Assembly: GCA_012799255.1 (NCBI GenBank)
Contig: JAAZLQ010000085.1
Location: 1-24,981 of the forward strand
Source: Bacillota bacterium
GTDB taxonomy: Bacteria > Bacillota_G > Limnochordia > DTU010
Direction: 5' to 3'
DNA length: 24,981 bases
A model generated the notes under the pieces. That model was given only the letters and a program-made list of their open reading frames with translations. It searched no databases and was not told where the DNA came from. Positions within the stretch are counted from its first letter, which is position 1. Each line of letters begins with the position of its first letter. This document shows, one piece after another, positions 7,898-15,804 of the stretch. The position numbers and the translations under genes are program-made.

Positions 7898-9400
7898 CTA
7901 AAACTCCCCGATGATTCGACTTATTTGAGTCGCTAGTGTTCTTACTTCCGTAAAAGCTGGATAGAGTTCTCCATAGATTTTTTGCATACGATCGTCAGGG
8001 ACATATTGTTTCTTAATGCGGAACGCCGCCTCTACCCCTGCCTGATAGCTCTCAAAAGCACCTGCTCCTATCCCACCCAACAGTGCTGCACCTAGTAAGG
8101 TCGCCTCTGGCACTTCTGGAATGCGGATCGGCTTGCCCGAGACTGAGCTCTTGATCTCCATCCACAAAGAGTTCTTGGTTCCGCCACCAACAACAAGAAT
8201 CTCTGAGAACTCTAACCCTAACACCTGTTCCATATTGTGCAAAATCAAGGTGACTTCTAAGGATAAACCCTCGTGGATACTCCTAATTAAATCTGCCCGC
8301 GTGTGATAATCTCTTAATCCTAAGAAACAGGCCTTGCTATATGGATCTCTCACCGGTGGGCTGCCTCCCCTAAGATGGGGTACAAAAACAACTCCCTGGG
8401 AACCAGGCTCAGCCGTTCGGGCCAGCTCTTCCAGATCTTTGTAATCCATTTTCTCGTCAAATTGCTGCCTAAACCAATCAAAGCTAATTCCCGATGAGTC
8501 TACACCGCCCTGGACATAATGCAAACCTGGAACCACATGGCAACCCACATTAAACCCTTGGAATGCGCCCATATCTAATTCTGGTACCATACTGAAAGCT
8601 GCAATCAAACTTTCTGCCGTTCCAGATGAGTCTAAAACACTACCTGGTTCGATAACCCCTGCAGCAAAAGCCCCACAGATATGATCATGTCCGCCAGCCA
8701 CCACAGGTGTACCTACAGGTAGGCCAGTTTCCTGCGCAACTTTGCCAGTAACTGTTCCGATAACCGTTCCACTGGGAAATGGAGTAGGCATTAGCTCTTG
8801 ATTAATCTCTGCTAATTCCAGCAACTTCGCTGACCACTTGCAATTGCGCACATCAAATAACATAGTGCGAGAAGCAATGGAATAGTCAGTTGCGTACTCT
8901 CCCGTTAAGCAGTAATAAACATAATCGGGTACACACAGCCACTTTTCGGCTTTTGCAAAGGCGTCACGCTGATGCTTCTTAACCCAAAGCATCTTGAAAA
9001 CCGAGTAAATATAGTTGTAGTTAAGACCAGCAATACTGAAGCAATCCTCTGGGGGAATTTTTTCATACCATTCCTCCATGGTTTCTTTCCCCCGAACATC
9101 AAACCAAGTTATGATCGGCGTTAAGGGTTTTCCGTCTTGACCAATAAAAAGACCCGCTTCACCCATGCTCGCAACCGAGACAGAGATTATCCTGTCTTCC
9201 GGATTAAGTTTGTTAGTTGTTTTCGACAAAATGCTTGTAACACAGTTCCATAACTCCTCAGGGTCATAAACTGCTGAACCTGAGCCAAGAGATATGGTCT
9301 TGGTTCGTTCCATTTCCAAAGAGTGTAGTTTACCATCCAAGCTAAACGTACCAACTTTGATGTGGGTTGTACCCATGTCTATGGCTAGTAATAGCTCCAC
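7898..9400 (-). CDS. FGGY-family carbohydrate kinase
   Basis: ATP-dependent sugar kinase, acting in the cytoplasm on the imported sugar. The N-terminal phosphate-1 motif is AIDMGTTHIKVGTF (about residues 6-19); the catalytic Asp lies in GGHDHICGA, followed by the SSGTAES adenosine-site segment; a GGGTKNSLW motif and PEATLLGAALLGG close the C-terminal ATPase domain, as in xylulokinase and gluconokinase relatives. At 500 aa it is typical. GTG 9400 starts 4 bases after the aldolase stop with only a modest site (GGGGTGAG). Of the known FGGY activities, a ketohexose kinase such as the D-tagatose kinase described in Agrobacterium fits the adjacent PfkB kinase and bisphosphate aldolases, but this is inference. 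Confidence 0.9.
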   Translation of the reverse strand: MELLLAIDMGTTHIKVGTFSLDGKLHSLEMERTKTISLGSGSAVYDPEELWNCVTSILSKTTNKLNPEDRIISVSVASMGEAGLFIGQDGKPLTPIITWFDVRGKETMEEWYEKIPPEDCFSIAGLNYNYIYSVFKMLWVKKHQRDAFAKAEKWLCVPDYVYYCLTGEYATDYSIASRTMLFDVRNCKWSAKLLELAEINQELMPTPFPSGTVIGTVTGKVAQETGLPVGTPVVAGGHDHICGAFAAGVIEPGSVLDSSGTAESLIAAFSMVPELDMGAFQGFNVGCHVVPGLHYVQGGVDSSGISFDWFRQQFDEKMDYKDLEELARTAEPGSQGVVFVPHLRGGSPPVRDPYSKACFLGLRDYHTRADLIRSIHEGLSLEVTLILHNMEQVLGLEFSEILVVGGGTKNSLWMEIKSSVSGKPIRIPEVPEATLLGAALLGGIGAGAFESYQAGVEAAFRIKKQYVPDDRMQKIYGELYPAFTEVRTLATQISRIIGEF

Positions 9401-9404
9401 ATTC

Positions 9405-10250
9405 TCACCCCGTTTTCACGCGACCTTGCGCGCCAAATACCCGAATTCGATCTCGAATTATCTCCTTCATCCTGTCCTTGGCAACCCATAATACATCTCT
9501 TACATCAAGATCCTGGTTCTGACCCATTTCAACAGCAGCTGCCATAAAAGCCCGGCGCACATCTGTCCCTACATTGATCTTACAGACCCCTAGTTGAATA
9601 GCTTTCTTTAAATCATTATCTGGGGTACCAGAACCTCCATGGAGGACTAGCGGAATGTCAACACTCTTGGATATCGCCTCTAACCGAGCAAAATCGAGCT
9701 TAGGAATACACTTGTATAAGCCATGGGCTGTACCGATGGCAACAGCTAAAGCGTCAACCCCTGTGGCTTCCACAAATTCGGGAACCATTTCTGGATCGGT
9801 GTAGAGTCCCTGGTCCGCAACACCGGTTCCTCTGGCAACATGACCAAGTTCAGCTTCTACAGATACGCCATATCTTGATGCCATTTCCACAACCTGTCTG
9901 GTCACCCTAATGTTCTCATCGAAAGGTAATTGCGACCCATCGTACATTACTGAAGAGAAACCACACTCAATGGCCTTACTGATGAGCTCTAGATCACTGC
10001 CGTGGTCTAGGTGCAAAGCAAAAGGAATGCTTGCCGTGTAACCTGCTGCAACTCCCATCTGCACCATGTAGTGAGCACCGACATATAAGAAATCTCTTTG
10101 CTCAGCCATGATAATTACAGGAGCCATTTCTTCGACAGCTGTTTCAATCACCGCTTGAAGGCTTTCCATGTTAAACACGTTAAAAGCAGGTACCGCGTAC
10201 TTATTCCTTTTTGCATCACTCAGCAGTTCCCTCATAGGTGTAAAGTGCAT
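9405..10250 (-). CDS. Class II ketose-bisphosphate aldolase (FbaA/GatY/KbaY family), copy 2
   Basis: A second zinc aldolase in the same operon, clearly homologous to copy 1 but not a recent duplicate. Landmarks are PAFNVFNMESLQAV, LDHGSD (catalytic Asp and zinc His), GFSSVMYDGS, VEAELG, GTAHGLY, VLHGGSGTPDNDL with the canonical phosphate loop, and INVGTDVRRAFM. Its 281 residues are normal for the tagatose/fructose-bisphosphate aldolase group. ATG 10250 follows GGAGG by 7 bases; the gene is 12 bases after the regulator and 4 bases before the kinase. Two aldolases in one operon suggest either two substrates or two distinct stereochemical roles. Tagatose-bisphosphate or fructose-bisphosphate aldolase are the leading options. 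Confidence 0.88.
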   Translation of the reverse strand: MHFTPMRELLSDAKRNKYAVPAFNVFNMESLQAVIETAVEEMAPVIIMAEQRDFLYVGAHYMVQMGVAAGYTASIPFALHLDHGSDLELISKAIECGFSSVMYDGSQLPFDENIRVTRQVVEMASRYGVSVEAELGHVARGTGVADQGLYTDPEMVPEFVEATGVDALAVAIGTAHGLYKCIPKLDFARLEAISKSVDIPLVLHGGSGTPDNDLKKAIQLGVCKINVGTDVRRAFMAAAVEMGQNQDLDVRDVLWVAKDRMKEIIRDRIRVFGAQGRVKTG

Positions 10251-10262
10251 GTTTTTGCCTCC

Positions 10263-11216
10263 TCAATTTTGACATAAACGCTCAGCTGTAATGCTATCCG
10301 TAACCAGAATATCTATATATCCAGCCTTTAGCGCTGCCTGGATGGCTAGAAGTTTACTACCTCCCCCAGCGATCGCCACAACCAATGGGCACTCCTTGAT
10401 CTGTTCTAAAGTGACTGCTATTAAACGTTCATTGATGTCCCACTTGCAGACCTCACCAGCGGCATCAAAGAATCGCGAGCAAATATCACCTTCGATCTTC
10501 TGGCGTTGCAACTCAACAATATGCTCACGAGTAAAATACGGACTGTTCAGTAATGGAGAGCGGGTTAGAGAGACCCCTACACCAACTACTGCCATATCCA
10601 AATTAGACCAGAGGTTTACTGTCTCTGCCAAAACTTTATCTGACAAAATAGTCTGCTTTATATCTGGCTTCTCCACTAGGTAAGGGACGTGAAGGGGGCG
10701 AACTTCTCCACCGATCCGCTCTGCCAGTTGGGCCGCCAACCAATTGATCTGGAAATGAGCTGATGGCCCACCCAAACCGCCAATTAGCGGGACGACAGTG
10801 GATGGTGAGCCATTAATCGAAGGGCGATCCATGGCGTGAACAAATTCGTAAACTGAAGTTCCCCAGCCTACTCCGATCGTAACTCCAGGCTTCATATGCC
10901 GACTGATCACATTAGCTCCTGCCCGACCGAGTTCTGCAGAAAACCGGGGCGAAGTATCGTCAGCAATTAGCGAAATCTCTGCGTCCTTCAACCCATAGGT
11001 CTTAATCAGAGCTTCCCGCAAATGGGCAAAAGACTCTAATGGGTTGACAATTTTGATCTGAACAATGCCTGTCTTTCTGGCCTCTTGCAGAAGTTTGTTA
11101 ACACGTAGCCTAGTAATGCCTAGTTCTTCTGCAATCTCTCCTTGAGTCAGCCCGTTAGTATAATACAAAGTAGCAATTTGGACCATTAGCATGATATTGT
11201 CATCCGACTGTCTCAA
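10263..11216 (-). CDS. SorC/DeoR-type sugar-binding transcriptional regulator
   Basis: First gene of the sugar operon and its likely autoregulated controller. A helix-turn-helix near residues 22-50 (GLTQGEIAEELGITRLRVNK, then LLQEARKTGIV) is followed by the SorC/CggR effector domain with GVGWGTSVYEFV and VVPLIGGLGGPS segments, a fold related to sugar-phosphate isomerases that senses phosphorylated sugars. At 317 aa it is the usual SorC length. The start is TTG 11216, supported by GAGGTG 5 bases upstream. Tandem 10-mers 20-43 bases upstream (11237-11259) could be its operator. The effector is probably a phosphosugar made by this operon's kinases. Confidence 0.88.
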   Translation of the reverse strand: MRQSDDNIMLMVQIATLYYTNGLTQGEIAEELGITRLRVNKLLQEARKTGIVQIKIVNPLESFAHLREALIKTYGLKDAEISLIADDTSPRFSAELGRAGANVISRHMKPGVTIGVGWGTSVYEFVHAMDRPSINGSPSTVVPLIGGLGGPSAHFQINWLAAQLAERIGGEVRPLHVPYLVEKPDIKQTILSDKVLAETVNLWSNLDMAVVGVGVSLTRSPLLNSPYFTREHIVELQRQKIEGDICSRFFDAAGEVCKWDINERLIAVTLEQIKECPLVVAIAGGGSKLLAIQAALKAGYIDILVTDSITAERLCQN

Positions 11217-11235
11217 AACTACACCTCATCACCTG

Positions 11236-11277
11236 ATACATTTGTAAATTACATTTGTATTTGAGTTCGCAACTATA
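11236..11277 (-). promoter_or_regulatory. Candidate promoter and SorC operator for the sugar operon
   Basis: On the plus strand, TACATTTGTA occurs twice, at 11237-11246 and 11250-11259, 13 bases apart; each has TACA/TGTA dyad ends. A possible -10 box (TATAGT, minus strand, 11277-11272) lies just upstream in the transcription direction, so a bound regulator would sit over the start of the transcript. No good -35 is seen, and the promoter part is weak; the tandem repeat itself is directly visible. Confidence 0.4.
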
Positions 11278-11347
11278 TTTCTACACCCTTACGTTAAATT
11301 CCTCCTTTATTTTTTACTTATCACCCTTTTTGTTAATTTCGCGACAA

Positions 11348-11396
11348 AAAAACAGCCAGCTCCGTCCCAAAAGGGATCCGCTAGCTGGCTGTTTTT
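11348..11396 (-). terminator. Intrinsic terminator of the ugpBAE-like operon
   Basis: A 14-bp stem (11348-11361 with 11383-11396; AACAGCCAGCT core) with a 21-base top, followed on the minus strand by a seven-T run, 14 bases after the permease stop at 11410. T residues also flank the other side, so it may work in both directions and insulate the sugar-operon promoter. Confidence 0.9.
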
Positions 11397-11409
11397 GCTT
11401 TCAGTACGT

Positions 11410-12282
11410 TTATTTTTCAGTTTCAATCATCAACTCTACAAAGTATTTTTGGAGACTTAAAATCACGATTACCGGTAGAATCAGAGCAATCATTGCCGCT
11501 GCCATAACAATATTCCACTCAGGTAGCATTTCGCCACCGCCAGGAATTAGGTTACGCAAACCCACAACCACTACTCTCATTTCCTTAGTATGGGTAATCA
11601 TGAGAGGCCACAGATACTGGTTCCAACCAAAAATGAACAGCACTACAAAGAGGGCAGCAATATTGGCCCAGGAGTTAGGCAAGAGGATTGACCACAAAAA
11701 TCTCATGGGACCTGCACCATCAATTTGGGCAGCCTCCACCAATTCGCCTGGTATTGTCCTATAAAACTGCCTAAAGAAGAAGGTACCAGTTGCAGAAGCC
11801 ATTAATGGAACTGTGAGACCCACATAGCTATTCAACCAACCTAAATCACTGATCACCTGGTAGGTCGAGACAATCCGCACAGGAACCGGCAACATCAACG
11901 TAATGAAGATGGTCCAAAAGGCCACAGATTTGAAGCGGAAGTCAAAAAACACAATGGCAAAAGCAGAAAGAATTGCCATAATGATTTTTCCGATGGTTGA
12001 TGTCAGTGCTACAAAGATACTATTAAATAACAATCTGCCCATATCACTGCGCACCCAAGCCTCGCGGTAATTCTCCAAAAGGTTATTGGAAATGCTCAGT
12101 GTAGGACGCCCCATTACTTCTTGAAGACTTTGGGTCGAGATGGCAAAGGCATAAATCAAAGGGAAACCAACAATAAAGACGACAGCAATCAGCATAAGAT
12201 GGAGCCACAGCTTTTTCCAATCTATATTATTGAGCTGCAGACCACCTAAAACTCTTGTTTGTTTCGCAGTTTTCTGGCTCAA
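11410..12282 (-). CDS. ugpE: ABC transporter permease, UgpE-like (CUT1)
   Basis: Second permease of the importer whose binding protein resembles UgpB. Six hydrophobic segments are visible, the first at LWLHLMLIAVVFIVGFPLIY after a cytoplasmic N-terminus of about 25 residues. The EAA loop VEAAQIDGAGPMRFLWSILLP contacts the ATPase; FGWNQYLWPLMIT and the PEWNIVMAAAMI segment are typical of UgpE. The TTG start overlaps the preceding TGA by 4 bases (TTGA) with an AAGG site 7 bases upstream. At 290 aa it is near the usual length. The symbol follows the operon order B-A-E and UgpB similarity; actual glycerol-3-phosphate transport is unproven. Confidence 0.85.
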   Translation of the reverse strand: MSQKTAKQTRVLGGLQLNNIDWKKLWLHLMLIAVVFIVGFPLIYAFAISTQSLQEVMGRPTLSISNNLLENYREAWVRSDMGRLLFNSIFVALTSTIGKIIMAILSAFAIVFFDFRFKSVAFWTIFITLMLPVPVRIVSTYQVISDLGWLNSYVGLTVPLMASATGTFFFRQFYRTIPGELVEAAQIDGAGPMRFLWSILLPNSWANIAALFVVLFIFGWNQYLWPLMITHTKEMRVVVVGLRNLIPGGGEMLPEWNIVMAAAMIALILPVIVILSLQKYFVELMIETEK

Positions 12283-13163
12283 TATGAAACCTTCCTCTCA
12301 ATGAATCTAAATTGAAATACTGTTAGTAATGTTGCTAGAACCATTAGGATTACTGATTGTGCAGCAGATGAACCTAAGTTAAGGCTGATAATTCCATCCT
12401 TATATGCTTTATAAATCAGAATCTCTGTTGCCCCGCCAGGACCACCCTTGGTAACCGCATCAATTAAGCCAAAGGTGTCAAATAATGAGTAAACCACGTT
12501 CATAACCAACAGAAAGAATGTTGTTGGTGACAATAAAGGAAGTGTAATATGGCGAATTGCTTTCAGGGATGTTGCACCATCCACCAATGCCGCTTCTTGG
12601 AGTGATTTGGGAATAGCCTGCAAACCGGCTAGGAAGAACGCCACATTATAACCTAAGTTAGTCCAAATTGCGGTAAGAATAACCAGCACCATAGCCGCAT
12701 TGCCATCTAAGATCCAATCAAATTTAAAATCTATAAAGCCCTCAAAAAAGTAGGGAACGATTCCAAATGTCGGATGCATCATGAACATCCAAAGGATACC
12801 GGCGATGGGTAAAGCGACGCCGTAAGGCCATAAAATTGCTGTACGATAAATTGTACGCCCACGCACCGCCTGATTTAATAACAAGGCAACAACTAAAGAA
12901 ATGGCCACACCTAAAAGAGTTACGCTGGCCGAGAAGATAAGAGTAGTCAATAAACTTTGCTTATACTGGGCCGAAGCAAATAACCTTTGAAAGTTTTGGA
13001 GTCCCACGAAAAAGGTGCGATCCCCAAAAGGAGTAGTCCTATATACTGCGAGTCGCAAGGACGTAATGGCTGGCCAAAAGAAAAAAACAATGGTTATCGC
13101 TATTTGGGGTGCGATCAGAATATATGGGAGCCACTTATTTCTAAACACAACCTGTTGAGACAT
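12279..13163 (-). CDS. ugpA: ABC transporter permease, UgpA-like (CUT1)
   Basis: First permease of the UgpB-like importer, with six hydrophobic segments. The EAA loop is QEAALVDGATSLKAIRHITLP; the following TKGGPGGATEILIYKAY segment is the typical UgpA region before the final helices. I start it at ATG 13163 (MSQQVVFRNKW), giving 294 aa. A longer in-frame start at 13211 would put 16 codons inside the intercistronic hairpin and add residues not seen in this family. An AAAGGG site lies about 8 bases before ATG 13163. Confidence 0.88.
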   Translation of the reverse strand: MSQQVVFRNKWLPYILIAPQIAITIVFFFWPAITSLRLAVYRTTPFGDRTFFVGLQNFQRLFASAQYKQSLLTTLIFSASVTLLGVAISLVVALLLNQAVRGRTIYRTAILWPYGVALPIAGILWMFMMHPTFGIVPYFFEGFIDFKFDWILDGNAAMVLVILTAIWTNLGYNVAFFLAGLQAIPKSLQEAALVDGATSLKAIRHITLPLLSPTTFFLLVMNVVYSLFDTFGLIDAVTKGGPGGATEILIYKAYKDGIISLNLGSSAAQSVILMVLATLLTVFQFRFIERKVSY

Positions 13164-13187
13164 AGTATTACCCTTTCTTTGGAGGTG

Positions 13188-13220
13188 GCACACGGTTTGG
13201 ATAAAATCCAAACCGTGTGC
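13188..13220 (-). other. Intercistronic hairpin between ugpB-like and ugpA-like genes
   Basis: A 15-bp perfect inverted repeat (13188-13202 with 13206-13220; GCACACGGTTTGGAT) with a 3-base loop, starting 10 bases after the binding-protein stop. It lacks a U-run on the minus strand (CACCTCC follows), so it is probably a stability or attenuation element rather than a terminator. It is the strongest of the three such hairpins in the window. Confidence 0.8.
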
Positions 13221-13229
13221 TTACTCGTT

Positions 13230-14543
13230 CTATTGATACATTTCTGCGAATTCTTGGAGTAGCTCGTTAGCTCTGCGTACTGCATCGTTGAGACCAGCTT
13301 CGACAGACTTGTTACCAGCGAAGATGTTCTCCATCTCCTCTTCAACAACGTTGCGAATCTCAACAAAGTTTCCGAGACGTAATCCCCTCGTATCAGGTGT
13401 GGGTTCAGAGTAGTTGAGTTGCTCAATAGCTATGCGTTGATATGGTTCCTTATCGAAGTGCCCTTCAGCCTCTAGGATCGCTGCAGCGGCATTGGTGATA
13501 GGTACATATCCGGTTTGCTTGTGCCACCATGCTTGTTGTTCTGGTTGAGCAACAAACTTGAGGAATTCAGCTACACCGCGATATTCCTCTTCGTTGTGGC
13601 CTTTCATTACCCAAAGGGTTGCTCCACCGATAATGGTGTTTTGAACGTTATAAGGCTCACCCCAATGAGGTAGCATAGCTGCATCCCAGTTCAAACCACT
13701 TGCTTTCATACTTCCAATTAGTGCCGAGGAGTGAGGCATCATAGCAGCGTCACCGTTCATAAAGATCCAGTTAGCGCTGTCGCCACGTCCGCCATAGTGG
13801 AAGATTCCCTCTTCTTGCCACTTTGCTAGAGCAGACATGTGTTTCATACCAAGCTCGCCATTAATCAGAAGTTCTGCATCTAAACCGTCAAAACCATTAC
13901 CTTTGCTGGCGAATGGTAAGCCGTGCCAAGCATGCATGGTTTCGAGTTGAACCCATGCGGGCCATCCGGTTGTAAATCCATACTTAGCTGCGCCAGATTC
14001 GATGATTTGGCGGCTGTATTCTTCTACTTCCTGCCATGTCTTAGGAGGACGATCTGGGTCTAGGCCAGCAGCCTCAAAGATGTCTCTGTTATAGAAGAAA
14101 ATAGGACTTGAAGAGTTAAAGGGCATTGAATAAAGGTTACCCTCATGAGTATAGTAGGCATAAACAGCCCCGACAAAGTCGTCCCAGTCAATATCGATGC
14201 CATTATCTTGCATGAGTTGATACACTGGATAAATTGCTCCAGACATGAGCATGGTTTGTGTACCTACTTCGTAAACCTGTAAAATGTGCGGTGCGTTTCC
14301 TGCGCGATAAGCAGCGATTGCCGCAGTCATCGATTCGGCATAAGCCCCTCTATAGAAGGCAACTACTTCGAACTCATCTTGGCTATTGTTGAAGTCAGTG
14401 ACAAGCTGTTGTACGGTCTCGCCTAATGGACCACTTAAAGAAAACCAAAAGTCAATTTGGGTTTTGGCACTTACTACACTGGCCCCCATCAACATTATCG
14501 CTAGTACGGCTAGAGCCACAATGCTTTTCGATTTAAATCTCAC
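13230..14543 (-). CDS. ugpB: Substrate-binding protein, UgpB-like (glycerol-3-phosphate / glycerophosphodiester type)
   Basis: Exported solute receptor. The signal peptide is residues 1-26 (cleavage after VSA), with no lipobox. It follows E. coli UgpB closely along its length: IDFWFSLSGPLG, APHILQVYEVGTQTM, FNSSSPIFFYNRD, AGLDPDRPPKTWQEV, TGWPAWVQLE (holding the two tryptophans that match the ligand-stacking pair of UgpB, from memory), HGLPFASKGNGFDG, IIGGATLWVMKG, WHKQTGYVPIT and GLRLGNFVEIRNVV with a conserved Arg. At 437 aa it equals UgpB length. GTG 14543 follows AAAGGAGG by 8 bases. Ligand prediction is glycerol-3-phosphate or glycerophosphocholine-like compounds; ugpC and ugpQ are not in the window. 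Confidence 0.88.
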   Translation of the reverse strand: MRFKSKSIVALAVLAIMLMGASVVSAKTQIDFWFSLSGPLGETVQQLVTDFNNSQDEFEVVAFYRGAYAESMTAAIAAYRAGNAPHILQVYEVGTQTMLMSGAIYPVYQLMQDNGIDIDWDDFVGAVYAYYTHEGNLYSMPFNSSSPIFFYNRDIFEAAGLDPDRPPKTWQEVEEYSRQIIESGAAKYGFTTGWPAWVQLETMHAWHGLPFASKGNGFDGLDAELLINGELGMKHMSALAKWQEEGIFHYGGRGDSANWIFMNGDAAMMPHSSALIGSMKASGLNWDAAMLPHWGEPYNVQNTIIGGATLWVMKGHNEEEYRGVAEFLKFVAQPEQQAWWHKQTGYVPITNAAAAILEAEGHFDKEPYQRIAIEQLNYSEPTPDTRGLRLGNFVEIRNVVEEEMENIFAGNKSVEAGLNDAVRRANELLQEFAEMYQ

Positions 14544-14616
14544 TAATAATTCCTCCTTTGATGTTCAAGGTCCGGTAAACTCTCACTGTCCTCCTTTCTT
14601 TTTAGCACTTTAGGTT

Positions 14617-14634
14617 TGATTATGTTTAACATAT
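14617..14634. promoter_or_regulatory. Palindrome upstream of the ugpB-like gene (candidate operator)
   Basis: The 11-mer ATGTTTAACAT (14622-14632) is palindromic apart from its central base, and GAT/ATC flanks extend the dyad. It sits in the leader region about 80 bases before the ugpB-like start, between the upstream terminator and the RBS. No clear promoter could be placed, so operator function is a guess. Confidence 0.3.
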
Positions 14635-14712
14635 CGAACCCCTGATGAATTCCATTAAGGTTCTGCGCAGATATTAAATTCAACACATATAAAGAAAGAC
14701 CTTCTTTAACAA

Positions 14713-14744
14713 TTAAAAAGCCCTCACCCATTACGGGTGAAGGC
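14713..14744 (-). terminator. Intrinsic terminator of the LysM gene
   Basis: A 10-bp stem on the minus strand (GCCUUCACCC with GGGUGAGGGC, one G-U pair; 14735-14744 with 14720-14729), a five-base loop and five U residues, 9 bases after the LysM gene stop at 14753. It separates that gene from the ugpBAE-like operon. Confidence 0.88.
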
Positions 14745-14752
14745 AATTAAGG

Positions 14753-15658
14753 TCAATTGTCATCAAACTTTTCGCCCAGGGGTATTTTGACATTAAAGCC
14801 AACCGGCAATCCTCGGGGATTGGAAATTCCGTTGAAATCCACGATCTTTTTGACCAAACTGGGACTTGGCGACTCATAGAAACGGGCTACAATATTCCAC
14901 ACATTGTCTCCCGGTAAAAGCCTAACCTCCACGACCCCACCATTCTGCTGTTTTTCCAATTGCTCACTATAACCACTAACAGATAGTACAGATGCCATGG
15001 CAGGCAAGCTTTCCTCTTCTTCCTGCAGTTCAGCGATTAACTCGTTAAGCAGTGCCGAAATTGCCGATAGTTCCTCTTGGATTTGCTTGTTCGTCACACT
15101 CCAAGGCTCGCCTTCCAGCAAAGCCTTAATCTCCTTGGCAGCCAGATCTTGGTCAGCTTGTTTTGCCTCGATCTGGGCAAGGCTTGCTGAAACAGCCGAC
15201 AACCCCTTCTGAAGCTGTTCACCATCAGCGCTCCAGGGCTCATCATCTAGCAAGGTTACAATTTCCTTGATAACAACATCTTGCGCATTTTGCCGCTCTT
15301 CAAGGCGTACCAGCGCTTGCTCAATAGACAATAACCCCTCGCGGATCTGGACGTTATTAGCACTCCACAGCTCACTTTCAATCAAGTCCAGAATCTGCTT
15401 TGTGGTAGTATCCTGTGCGGTTTGGCCTTCAATCAGTTGCGAAAGCGTTTGGGTAATAGAGGACAACTCTCGTTCAAAACGGGCATCAATCGCCTGCCAT
15501 GGCTCGCTCTTAAGCAAGGCCATTAAAGCTTCTACCGCATCCTCTTGCTCTGCACGGGCGCGAAACAAGTATACGTTCACCGCAATGGATGCAATCACCA
15601 GAATTACCACAAAAACGAACCAAGCAGTATGTTCCTTCTTTACAGTCTCAGATGCCAT
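14753..15658 (-). CDS. Membrane-anchored coiled-coil repeat protein with C-terminal LysM domain
   Basis: Not a recognised named protein. ATG 15658 is chosen because AAGGAGG lies 8 bases upstream; an open extension to 15916 would run through the preceding terminator and into the upstream permease gene. The 301-aa protein has a basic N-tail, one membrane span (about residues 12-32), then a charged helical region made of four 44-residue repeats (43-86, 87-130, 131-174, 175-218) each with a PW- or LW-containing motif such as EPWS, a short acidic linker, and a LysM-like domain at about 243-293 (LLPGDNVWNIVARFY, NGISNPRGLPVGFNVKIP). LysM binds peptidoglycan, so the protein may bridge inner membrane and cell wall. 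It stands alone between two terminators. Confidence 0.8.
   Translation of the reverse strand: MASETVKKEHTAWFVFVVILVIASIAVNVYLFRARAEQEDAVEALMALLKSEPWQAIDARFERELSSITQTLSQLIEGQTAQDTTTKQILDLIESELWSANNVQIREGLLSIEQALVRLEERQNAQDVVIKEIVTLLDDEPWSADGEQLQKGLSAVSASLAQIEAKQADQDLAAKEIKALLEGEPWSVTNKQIQEELSAISALLNELIAELQEEEESLPAMASVLSVSGYSEQLEKQQNGGVVEVRLLPGDNVWNIVARFYESPSPSLVKKIVDFNGISNPRGLPVGFNVKIPLGEKFDDN
15005..15532 (-). repeat. Four tandem 132-bp (44-codon) coding repeats
   Basis: Within the LysM protein, four in-phase units of 44 codons share a pattern: KEI-x-LL-x-x-EPWS, then an EL/GL-x-x-I helix and Q-x-x-QD at the end (weaker in the last copy). Copies 2-3 align over 44 residues without gaps. 44 equals four hendecads (4 x 11), consistent with a regular coiled coil. 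The repeats are degenerate at DNA level. Confidence 0.75.
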
Positions 15659-15738
15659 ACCACCATCCTCCTTGCAGTCATTGTCGCATATACTTCCCAG
15701 CGAGTATGCTTGTTCCTCCTTTATTTTGTACTGCTTAG

Positions 15739-15784
15739 AAAAAATCAGACAGCCTCCAAGACCCAAAGGTCCAAGGACTGTCTG
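15739..15784 (-). terminator. Intrinsic terminator of the second UgpB-like importer operon
   Basis: Outer stem CAGACAG/CTGTCTG (15746-15752 with 15778-15784), an imperfect inner GGACC/GGTCT stem and six U residues on the minus strand (plus-strand A run 15739-15744). It lies 20 bases after the permease stop at 15805. Confidence 0.82.
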
Positions 15785-15804
15785 AATTGTGCTGAAGCAA
15801 ATCT

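Noticed and set aside
13164..13211. A 16-codon N-terminal extension of the ugpA-like permease
   Set aside because: It would be encoded in the intercistronic hairpin and has no family support; ATG 13163 fits better.
14533..14586. A 17-codon GTG-started leader ORF overlapping the start of the ugpB-like gene
   Set aside because: Its RBS (GGAGG) is only 3 bases from the GTG, there are no regulatory codon runs, and it is explained by chance near a second purine-rich site.
14543..14746. A 67-codon minus-strand ORF between the LysM gene and the ugpB-like gene
   Set aside because: Its start lies in the LysM gene terminator, it has no RBS and its composition is not protein-like.
15267..15785. A 172-codon plus-strand ORF opposite the LysM gene
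   Set aside because: It is the antisense shadow of the repetitive coiled-coil gene, with low-complexity Ser/Cys/Ile composition and no RBS.
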